From Hydractinia symbiolongicarpus (taxonomy: Eukaryota > Cnidaria > Hydrozoa > Anthoathecata > Hydractiniidae), in assembly GCF_029227915.1 (NCBI RefSeq), contig NC_079875.1, positions 24,113,001 through 24,177,000 of the forward strand: a DNA stretch of 64,000 nucleotides, read 5' to 3'. The translations under genes were made by a program, and so were the position numbers. Every line of letters starts with the position of its first letter. The stretch's first letter is position 1. The notes under the pieces were generated by a model. That model saw only the letters and a program-made list of their open reading frames with translations. It was not told where the DNA came from and ran no database searches. This document shows positions 50,601 through 62,600 of the stretch, in pieces.

Positions 50601-53600
50601 TGGAAAGTCAGAACAAACACGTCGATGTAATCGAAGACCGTGTCCCAGTAAGTGCATGATATTTGTTATTGTGGAAAGTTTATCACTTCTTGAACATGAT
50701 AGTTTAGTAGGCGAAGTTTTGGAAGATCCTTCTCCATCTGGCAAAGTAATGTTGAGCATCTCTTTAATAATAGCCGTATTTTGTCTGTCTTTGCGCGGAC
50801 CCCCCGGTGAGTTAGAAAATCGTGCTACGGAAACACGAATATCAAATGCGATATATTTTTATCCACTTTGTTGCCACGGGTAAATTTAAAGGACTGGCGA
50901 ACCCGTGGATTTTTCCACGGGCAACGACTAGTCTCTATAATAATAGCCGTTTTCCGTCTGTCTGTTCGTGCGTCAAAAGCGACTTGTGTTAACCACGCAC
51001 GAAATACAAAATACGCAGGGACGAGAAACCCGTCAGGCCTCCACCGGCACAGGGACAATTGCCCTTAAAGTAAAGGTCCAATCAGGAGCAGAGTTTTATA
51101 TAAATGCTCAGAGTATATAGCTTAGAGGTACAGGCGTTCAGAAATTAGGAGATGCTTTCAGATGAACGAAGGAGAGAAGAAGCGACAGTACAACGAACGG
51201 GTGTTGCAAATCGAGAATGGTACGTTCACACCACTGGTGTTCGCTGCGAATGGTGCAATGGCAAAAGAATGCAAAGCCTTCTACAAGCGGTTAGCTGATA
51301 TGATTGCAGAAAAACGCAGCATTTCAAATTCGGTCGCAACCAATGCCATAAGAACGAAAATCAGCTTTTCGCTCATAAGACCAACATTGAGATGCATTCG
51401 AGGATCAAGATCACCGAGAAATGCGGACAATAACATAGAAAAATTTGAACTCGCTAACAACGCGACAATTCATCAAGAGTGATAGAGTAATAGGCCGTGG
51501 GCTATGTTCAATAAAAAGCTCTCTAAAAGAATTTTCGTTGCCCATATTTGGTGACCAATATTCTTTGGTTAAATCAGCGTTTTGGGTTGTACTGACTTAT
51601 ATTATCGATGTTACCAATTCCGATACCCCGCAGTTTTCGTGTAATTAAGGGATTAAAAATGTTTTATCGTGTGATATAGTGCATTATCGATTTTACACGT
51701 TTCTAACTAATAATAACATTACAACAAAGCCAAATCTTTTCTTTTTTAAAAAGTACGTACAACTAACTTACTTAATGCAAAAATATTTTCAAAAACTGCA
51801 TTTAACATGCGATTATTCCTTTATCGTGTGATATCGTTATGTATCGATACTCGATAACATGAATAGGCAACATTTTGGCTGTAAATGGACAAAATTTTGT
51901 CGCCATTAGTTATTATATTCTTGCCTAAGCCTTTTATGATTGTTAGAAAGTATAATATTAAGAAGATCATAGCGAAGATCTTAATGCTACCCCATAAAAT
52001 ATAATGAAAACGCTGCTTTCATATATTAAAAAACGTTAAAATCTATGTCCTCATCGCTCGCTGAGTTGTTATCAGATGATTCGGTGCTAGTACCATCAGC
52101 TTCAAGAGGCTTTGCGTTTTCACAGTTTCCACATAAACATAAACTGGAGCACTCAAGACCGTTTTTTCTGCAACCACAAGCATTGTTGGTGCGTGATTCT
52201 TTGCATTTGCACGTTGTTGTTTGAAGTAATGCTTGTGTTGCAGGTTTTTGATCGAGCCATTTGATTACAAGCGAGCTGTTACTCAACGTCCAGCCATGGT
52301 CGGTTATGCTAATATCTGGAATGAACTGAACAGTGCGTCGTTTCCAGATAAAAGCTTGGTATATAGCTCTTAAAAGATGGTAGCGCAAGCCATCGTCTGT
52401 TGGTGACAAACGATCTTCGCTGTATTTTCCACGAGTGAAAAAGTACAATCTTGTACTATTGATTGTTGATGATACTGTCTGAGAACCGTATAAACTGCAA
52501 ACAAAGACAGCAGCTTTATTATAGATCTCTTCCGTAGCAACTGCTACATATCCGAGGGTTGAAAAAAAATCTATGTAAAGTGGCTTGGTTTTCATTACGT
52601 CAAAGCATTTTTTTTTCCTTTTCCATGAAAGGAGCTAACTGAGTCGCAACCTGTTAAGGCGTGAAATCCGACGAGAGCATCAGTAACTTCACCAAGGGAG
52701 TTCGCGATGTTATGCATATCGAGAATTCGATTTTGTTCGCCAACGCCAGTTGCACATGAAAACGATGATTAAAATCTTTAGCTGATGCAACAGCCATAAT
52801 AACGACATCTCTATCAGGAGTGCTTGACTTGACTGCGATGTATCTAGAGTGCGTATTAGTACACTTGACTGCGATGCAAAGATAGCATGTAATATCAACC
52901 TAGTATCCGCTTCTTCATGATTATACTCAAGCTGAGGAACCAATGAAGTAGAACAAATTTCATCCGCACAAGGAGATAGGATATAACATTTATCATCTGA
53001 TGTGACGTATATGGTCTTACATTGAAATTTCTCTGAAGTATAAAGCTGCCATGCTGATGCCAAGAAATTTAAGAGAGTCTCTTTGTTTTTTTCCAACGGA
53101 GAAAAACTTCTTCCATTGAATTGGGATCTTTTGATCTCCCCCAGTTCAGGGAAGTCTTTTTGTAACTTTAACCCCAGTCTAGAAGCTTTATAATTGAAAG
53201 TATTGCTACCCTGTCTAGCAGCAATATATCTAAATTTTCTAACCAGAGCAGTCATATTGACATTTTTTTTCTTCTATTAATTTCATTTTGACATAAGTTT
53301 CACAAAACATCTCATAGCAAGACTCGTACTGCATCAAATTCTTTTGTTGATTTTTAACATAAAGCTTATAGCAGGGTTTATGATATTGTACTTCGAGCGC
53401 AACACAATCTTTTTCTCTCAGCACTGTCAAAATTCGCTCGTCATTTTTAAATTCGGCCGCAGCTTTCAACTGACCGCATGTCAGTGTCTCAGCTCGTTAT
53501 ACGAGTTCGCTTGCCACTAATCTAAAAATAAATTGTTTCGAATATTATTCGATCATTCGAATAATGTGCTATAAATAAATATTCTTACTTTTTCAGTTTT

Positions 53601-56600
53601 ATAAATGATATTCTTTTCACAAATAATACACTCCGAGGCTAGAACATGCTTCGATCTTTCAGAAATTTTCGTAGGCTGAGAAATTCTGCAACTTTTTCTT
53701 GCAGGAGGTACAATATCATCTTTTGTTTTTTTTGACTACATAATTCTATGGAGAAATCGAATTACAGAAAAAATACATAAAAAAAAATATAGCTATACAC
53801 AATTAAACTAACTCTGCAGCTAAAATCTTTAACATCACATACCTAAAAATTTCAAGTTTTTTGTTTTATCTTTCGTTCGTTTTAATTTATTGATTTTGGT
53901 AAACAACTGATAACATTTTCTGTGATAACACAGAGACGGAAATTCCTTGTTTTCTAGTTTCTTTTCTTCACTCTTGGGAAATACATCGTAAGAAGTTTGG
54001 GCAATTGCACACTCTACGCTATTAAATTTAATCCATTCTTTCCTAAATTCTATAATTCTACGCAATCCTGCACTACTACAACGTACGAGGGTTTCGTTTA
54101 CTACACCAACCGAATGAATAAAACAAAAGCTTTCGTTTTCCATTTCTCTTTCGCGCTCATTCAAGTTTGTTTACTTTGTAAATCGCGTGGTCAGCATTTT
54201 TTTCAAAATGATATTTTGCCAACTGAAAATCGCAGTGGGCATAATAGATTTTCGGTCATTCGGTATTGTAGCAGGTGGTTCTTAGATCAAAACAAACTGC
54301 TAAATAGGGCGGAGAAAGACGTGGCAGATCGTCGAAAAAACTTGTCATTATAATTGTATTTTTTAAAAAAACTACGGGTTTACAGAGTTGGTAACATCAT
54401 TTTTTCTCATATACAACATTGTTTCTATAAGAAAAAAAAAACATCTAGTATTTTATATATGTGAGATAACAACCTAATTTATGTATAACACAGTTAATGT
54501 TAATAAAAAAGTTAGTTTGTTTTATATAAATGACCAATCAGAAACTAAAGCTCTTTATATTTCTTAACAACGATTTTTACTTTATTGGTAGCAGATTGAA
54601 CCAACTCATTGCTGGAGAAAGAAAAGTTTCTTAATTGTTTTCCTTAATTTTTCTTTCTCATACTTCTATTTGTATTCTAACAAGATTGCAGTTTCTTTTA
54701 CTTTCGGGTATTTTTTTTTATTTGTTTACATATTTATTCACCTATACTTTATAGTTAGCTAGCTGGCTAAGCTACCTATTCAGCCACCTAAAGATTTGTA
54801 TTAGTTTTATTTGCCTCTTACTGTCACGTGTTCTCTAGTCATATATTAATCTTAAAAAAAACCAATTTTAAGATTCTGGCTACCAACGTAGATGTTGTTA
54901 GCTAACATTTCTGATTTTTGTGTTAACTTTGCGAATCTGATTTTTACTTAGTCGGGAATCACGTCTGTACGTGTGTGCAACACTGTTTACCTGGACTAAC
55001 CGCTCAACCTGTGTTGGTAATGGACTGTTACTTTTTTAACCCCTAAGCAGTCATATTGACATTTTTTTTCTTCTATTAATTTCATTTTGACATAAGTTTC
55101 ACAAAACATCTCATAGCAAGACTCGTACTGCATCAAATTCTTTTGTTGATTTTTAACATAAAGCTTATAGCAGGGTTTATGATATTGTACTTCGAGCGCA
55201 ACACAATCTTTTTCTCTCAGCACTGTCAAAATTCGCTCGTCATTTTTAAATTCGGCCGCAGCTTTCAACTGACCGCATGTCAGTGTCTCAGCTCGTTATA
55301 CGAGTTCGCTTGCCACTAATCTAAAAATAAATTGTTTCGAATATTATTCGATCATTCGAATAATGTGCTATAAATAAATATTCTTACTTTTTCAGTTTTA
55401 TAAATGATATTCTTTTCACAAATAATACACTCCGAGGCTAGAACATGCTTCGATCTTTCAGAAATTTTCGTAGGCTGAGAAATTCTGCAACTTTTTCTTG
55501 CAGGAGGTACAATATCATCTTTTGTTTTTTTTGACTACATAATTCTATGGAGAAATCGAATTACAGAAAAAATACATAAAAAAAATATAGCTATACACAA
55601 TTAAACTAACTCTGCAGCTAAAATCTTTAACATCACATACCTAAAAATTTCAAGTTTTTTGTTTTATCTTTCGTTCGTTTTAATTTATTGATTTTGGTAA
55701 ACAACTGATAACATTTTCTGTGATAACACAGAGACGGAAATTCCTTGTTTTCTAGTTTCTTTTCTTCACTCTTGGGAAATACATCGTAAGAAGTTTGGGC
55801 AATTGCACACTCTACGCTATTAAATTTAATCCATTCTTTCCTAAATTCTATAATTCTACGCAATCCTGCACTACTACAACGTACGAGGGTTTCGTTTACT
55901 ACACCAACCGAATGAATAAAACAAAAGCTTTCGTTTTCCATTTCTCTTTCGCGCTCATTCAAGTTTGTTTACTTTGTAAATCGCGTGGTCAGCATTTTTT
56001 TCAAAATGATATTTTGCCAACTGAAAATCGCAGTGGGCATAATAGATTTTCGGTCATTCGGTATTGTAGCAGGTGGTTCTTAGATCAAAACAAACTGCTA
56101 AATAGGGCGGAGAAAGACGTGGCAGATCGTCGAAAAAACTTGTCATTATAATTGTATTTTTTAAAAAAACTACGGGTTTACAGAGTTGGTAACATCATTT
56201 TTTCTCATATACAACATTGTTTCTATAAGAAAAAAAAAACATCTAGTATTTTATATATGTGAGATAACAACCTAATTTATGTATAACACAGTTAATGTTA
56301 ATAAAAAAGTTAGTTTGTTTTATATAAATGACCAATCAGAAACTAAAGCTCTTTATATTTCTTAACAACGATTTTTACTTTATTGGTAGCAGATTGAACC
56401 AACTCATTGCTGGAGAAAGAAAAGTTTCTTAATTGTTTGCCTTAATTTTTCTTTCTCATACTTCTATTTGTATTCTAACAAGATTGCAGTTTCTTTTACT
56501 TTCGGGTATTTTTTTTTATTTGTTTACATATTTATTCACCTATACTTTATAGTTAGCTAGCTGGCTAAGCTACCTATTCAGCCACCTAAAGATTTGTATT

Positions 56601-59600
56601 AGTTTTATTTGCCTCTTACTGTCACGTGTTCTCTAGTCATATATTAATCTTAAAAAAAAACCAATTTTAAGATTCTGGCTACCAACGTAGATGTTGTTAG
56701 CTAACATTTCTGATTTTTGTGTTAACTTTGCGAATCTGATTTTTACTTAGTCGGGAATCACGTCTGTACGTGTGTGCAACACTGTTTACCTGGACTAACC
56801 GCTCAACCTGTGTTGGTAATGGACTGTTACTTTTTTAACCCCTAAGCAGTCATATTGACATTTTTTTTCTTCTATTAATTTCATTTTGACATAAGTTTCA
56901 CAAAACATCTCATAGCAAGACTCGTACTGCATCAAATTCTTTTGTTGATTTTTAACATAAAGCTTATAGCAGGGTTTATGATATTGTACTTCGAGCGCAA
57001 CACAATCTTTTTCTCTCAGCACTGTCAAAATTCGCTCGTCATTTTTAAATTCGGCCGCAGCTTTCAACTGACCGCATGTCAGTGTCTCAGCTCGTTATAC
57101 GAGTTCGCTTGCCACTAATCTAAAAATAAATTGTTTCGAATATTATTCGATCATTCGAATAATGTGCTATAAATAAATATTCTTACTTTTTCAGTTTTAT
57201 AAATGATATTCTTTTCACAAATAATACACTCCGAGGCTAGAACATGCTTCGATCTTTCAGAAATTTTCGTAGGCTGAGAAATTCTGCAACTTTTTCTTGC
57301 AGGAGGTACAATATCATCTTTTGTTTTTTTTGACTACATAATTCTATGGAGAAATCGAATTACAGAAAAAATACATAAAAAAAAATATAGCTATACACAA
57401 TTAAACTAACTCTGCAGCTAAAATCTTTAACATCACATACCTAAAAATTTCAAGTTTTTTGTTTTATCTTTCGTTCGTTTTAATTTATTGATTTTGGTAA
57501 ACAACTGATAACATTTTCTGTGATAACACAGAGACGGAAATTCCTTGTTTTCTAGTTTCTTTTCTTCACTCTTGGGAAATACATCGTAAGAAGTTTGGGC
57601 AATTGCACACTCTACGCTATTAAATTTAATCCATTCTTTCCTAAATTCTATAATTCTACGCAATCCTGCACTACTACAACGTACGAGGGTTTCGTTTACT
57701 ACACCAACCGAATGAATAAAACAAAAGCTTTCGTTTTCCATTTCTCTTTCGCGCTCATTCAAGTTTGTTTACTTTGTAAATCGCGTGGTCAGCATTTTTT
57801 TCAAAATGATATTTTGCCAACTGAAAATCGCAGTGGGCATAATAGATTTTCGGTCATTCGGTATTGTAGCAGGTGGTTCTTAGATCAAAACAAACTGCTA
57901 AATAGGGCGGAGAAAGACGTGGCAGATGAGAGAGAGAGAGATGTGCATATTTTACATGGCTAGCCTCACAAATATCGAGGGATATACCCTGTCTATTATT
58001 TCCAGGAGGGGCCATGGCGTAGATGGAGAGTCCTAGAGTATTTAATGCTCATTTTGAGCTACGCAGACCCAATTAGAGCCCGCGCTCTACTAGACAACTC
58101 CCGGCAACATCCAACGACCCACACAGTGTGCCATCTTCCCAATTTCCCTCACATGGCTTGGGTTAACCCGGGGCTATGGTAACATTCACTCGCCCATGTT
58201 GAATCGCCGTCAAGAGGAATCGAACCCCGGTCTCCCGCACAGAGTACGAGAGCTGTAACCACTAATTTTCTCATATACAACATTGTTTCCATAAGAAAAA
58301 AAAAACATCTAGTATTTTATATATGTGAGATAACAACCTAATTTATGTATAACACAGTTAATGTTAATAAAAAAGTTAGTTTGTTTTATATAAATGACCA
58401 ATCAGAAACTAAAGCTCTTTATATTTCTTAACAACGATTTTTACTTTATTGGTAGCAGATTGAACCAACTCATTGCTGGAGAAAGAAAAGTTTCTTAATT
58501 GTTTGCCTTAATTTTTCTTTCTCATACTTCTATTTGTATTCTAACAAGATTGCAGTTTCTTTTACTTTCGGGTATTTTTTTTTATTTGTTTACATATTTA
58601 TTCACCTATACTTTATAGTTAGCTAGCTGGCTAAGCTGCCTATTCAGCCACCTAAAGATTTGTATTAGTTTTATTTGCCTCTTACTGTCACGTGTTCTCT
58701 AGTCATATAATAATCTTAAAAAAAAACCAATTTTAAGATTCTGGCTACCAACGTAGATGTTGTTAGCTAACATTTCTGATTTTTGTGTTAACTTTGCGAA
58801 TCTGATTTTTACTTAGTCGGGAATCACGTCTGTACATGTGTGCAACACTGTTTACCTGGACTAACCGCTCAACCTGTGTTGGTAATGGACTGTTACTTGT
58901 GTTTTTGTTTAAACAGAGTCTGCGAGAAAGTTTTTTCAAAAGGGTATTGTCCCTACACGCCTCTTCAACTCTGTTTAACTGTACTAAACGCTTAGCCCGA
59001 TATCACAATTAATTTTTTAACATTTACTGAAACTTATTCCGCGAAATAAAATAATATTGACTAATTGGTTTTGCTATGACGGAGTAACAACGGTTTGTAA
59101 ACTCTGTTTTTATTTCAGCTTTTGCTGCGGGAAAGTTACTTTTTGAAAAATATGTGACAGTTGCAACACTATAATGGTGTATGCGCTTTACTTGATTTAC
59201 GGCATACTGCATACCTGTACTAAAGCACCCACCTGACTGTGTGGCACAGTTTACGACTCTTATTAAGCACTCCTCAGGGCGTTCAACGCATGGTCACACC
59301 TTGACTTGTGGCTTACCCCGGTGTTTCGACGCCGGGTTTCCGGGCTAGTCTATATTATAATACCTGTATACGTCTGTCTGTCTGTCACGCAAAATGGTAG
59401 CTTAGCTGCGCAATGACGAGAAGCACGTAATGCAGTATAAAAAGGGCGGGCAAACCCGTGGATTTTCCACAGGCTAACTACTAGTGTATTTATATAATTG
59501 CAGAAATGATAAACTTTCCACAATAATATGAATACTGAGCAGATAAATTAAAATAATATCTCTAATACTATCATGCACAAGTAATAGAGTGAACCTTATT

Positions 59601-62600
59601 CCGTGATCCCGTTCTCTCAAGCCTCTTATTGTTTCCCTGCCTTCGCTTTTTTTGTAATTTTTATTGCAGTCGAGTTGTGCAATGTCTAGAATATGCAATG
59701 ACTTTTCTGAATGACTTTTCAGATACACATTTGCTAGTCAATGTACTACTAATAGGCGGGGGAACATCGAGTCGACTTGAGGTGTATTTTATATAACATT
59801 TAAATAAATAAATTAGTCAAAAAGAACTTATGTATGTGCTATTCCGTACTACAATTTATAGCCGTCAAAGGTAAGATATTGTCTCAAAGGTATTTTTTTT
59901 AGTTCATGGTGAATTTTCAGAATGGACAGCTTGGTCGAAATGTGACAAAAGTTGCAATTTTGGGACTTCCCGTCGATCGCGCAAATGCGACAACCCAGTA
60001 CCAGCTTATGGTGGCTTAGATTGCTACGGTTCGTCGTTCCAAACAAAAGAATGCAATCCGCAATATTGTCCAGGTAATAAATAAGACTAAAAATAAAAAA
60101 TCCTTTATTTTCCTTATCAACGCAATTCTTCAACAAGATGTCTTTTGTTGCAGAAGCTACTTCTTTTAATTACTTGCAATTTATATATCTTACTTTCTTA
60201 AGCCTAAAATTTGCTAACTTCTGACAAATCAATTGAAATAAAAGCGTGAATTTGCGTAATCAACCAAAAAATATGCATTACTGGGTGCAATTAAAAAGCT
60301 GCGTGCGTAGCAGGAATTCTTTTAAAGAGGTGTATACAGTAGAAATTATTTTTAAAAATTTCTGATTATAACAGTTCCAAGGCGTGTTGCTAGCATTTCA
60401 TATTAAACATTCTTATGTTACCTTGATATTCAGAAAAGTCCCAAAATGTATTTTTAGTTGATGCAGAGGTTGGTGAATGGACAATATGGTCTGCATGTGA
60501 CCAACCTTGTAATGACGGTTGGATGATTCGCACAAGAGAATGCGTCAAAGGAATATATGGCGGCGTAAGAGAGTGTACTGAAAAATTAAAAGAATTTAAA
60601 AGATGCTTCAATAACCCTTGCCCTGGTAGCTGTTATTTCTTATTTATTTTATGAAAAAGAATGGATCACAAACCCTCTCTATAATATATTGTAGATTTCA
60701 CAATAAAAATAAGTACGAGAAGTTTGATTGATGATGACATCTTTTTTATTTTATTTTAACGGATATTTCGTCTTGTTACTACAAGACATTATCAACGTAA
60801 ATTGTTACAATTATCTTACAAGTTTTTTTAAATATAATTTTCAACAACTACATAATACACAGGTGACGTATAAAACAATATTTAACAAAACATAACCGAA
60901 ATCTTAGCGACTCAAAAATTATATTGGAAGGCAAACTTCTTCTTAACGTTCCGATTGATTTACGTAGTTCTTTCTTTAAACCCTCAGTTTGGATAATGAT
61001 ATTGGCGATTTTAAATTTCACTGAGTATATACCGACAAAGAAAGTAATTTTTGCATTCTGTTTGAAGTTTCTGAAAGCTAAATAAAGTTATTTAACATAT
61101 TTTCCGGTTTTTATGTGGATCGCATAAAAAATTGCCAAAAATTGCCCGAAAATCCATTTCTTTTCAATTTTTAGGTAAAATCCGACAAAATCGGGAAATC
61201 GGAATAATCATGTGTCCAGATTATGCAAAATGATTCTTCTTAATAAAACAAAGTTGTATTGCAAGTTTGAAGTTTTAAGAATAATCCTAACAAGAGTTAT
61301 TAAATTTTCCTCATTATAAGGATTTCATAGAGATATTTAGCGGTAGTTTCGAGTAATGGCCAATATCAAAGTCTCTGAAAGGTATAGGACCTAAAAATTT
61401 GGCTTGCAGGTGTCTAATAAATAAATATTGAAATTCAGTGAGTTTCATAGCCATATAACATAGCAATAAGGAGTTATTAAAAAAAGCCGTCAGGGGGTGG
61501 GGTGGGGGGTGGAATCTGCCCCCGGACCGAATAGGGTTAAAAAACGTTCTAAAAAGCTGTACTTTTCATTATATAGGGTCATCATATATAGGGACGCATT
61601 AACCAGTAACAATTTCATTTTCTTTTTAGAGGCAAGGGTCAACTTTAACATCACAATAGACGCCGTTTATCAACCAGAACTAAGTAACACTAATAGTGAA
61701 AGCTTTCGAATTCTTGAAAAGAATATCCAGAACCAGGTGCGGTCTTTTGTTTTGCAATTAATGTTTTAAGTTCTTTGCAGACATCTTTTAACGATCAGCT
61801 AAGGCTTGCATCATTCAACTCGATAAAAACATATCATACAACAAAAAGGGAATACGAAATGTCAGTGGTAAAAATTTAAGTAGAAGGAAGTGTGTTTAAG
61901 ATCGCAGCTACTTTCTCCCTTTAAATAACAATTCTTTTCGTTTTTAATGTGCTACTCCGAAATTATACAATCATATAGTGATGTAGGAGCTATTTCAGGC
62001 TGTTTCAATTTCAACTTTTTTTATGGTGCTAAATTTTTAAGGCAGCCTCTTCTCGATAAAGAACGTAATTGTTGTGTGAGGAAGAGTACTGAAACAGCTT
62101 TCACCTCTCTTTAGGTGCTTTCGATGTACGATGAACAGTTTCAAGATTCAATAGAAGCTGTAATACTCCTGTCAGCTAGGTATGAATATACGATTCGCAT
62201 ATTGCAACGTAAAAACTAGTTAATTAGTCACAATTAAAGAGCTGTCGCATATTTTCGTAGCTGCTAGAACGACAAAACATATTTAATACATAAGTAATCA
62301 TATTTCAAATGTCACTTTTAAAAGTTTTATTTCCATTGGAGATGTTGACAACAGGAAAATTTAAAACACCCTGGAACCTTGTTAGACTTCTTTGAAACAA
62401 GTGTAGCAGATGTCACATATCGTTCATATTATACCCGCTGTTTCAACAAAACATGAATTAAAAGCATATTTCTTCACTCTTAATGCACATTCATTGACTA
62501 ATAAATATATAGTCGTTATTCCGTAGAAAATCCACAGGAACTCCCGGCAGGAATTTATCCGTTGCTTCTTCCAGCTAGCATCCTACTTTATAACGTTAGA

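Larger units (their letters stand above)
53251..58899. repeat. Tandem triplication of the 5' part of the nested gene
   Basis: GTCATATTGACATTTTTTTT starts at 53251, 55050 and 56849, a period of exactly 1,799 bp. Copies span 53251-55049, 55050-56848 and 56849-58899. They differ only by rare substitutions and one-base runs (for example ATTGTTTTCC versus ATTGTTTGCC near 54640 and 56440). The third is interrupted by a SINE. Junctions carry TTTTAACCCCTAAG, which is absent from the outer ends. Only the copy next to 52026-53255 is joined to the 3' exons. Confidence 0.95.

Noticed and set aside
50648-50883. Extension of the TSR exon past 50647
   Set aside because: The frame stays open by chance into a Helitron-like element, while a good donor (CCCA|GTAAGT) in the right phase ends the exon.
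53997-57963. Plus-strand frames of 118-122 codons repeated three times
   Set aside because: They are the antisense of the MNERERE exon of the nested gene and repeat only because of the triplication.
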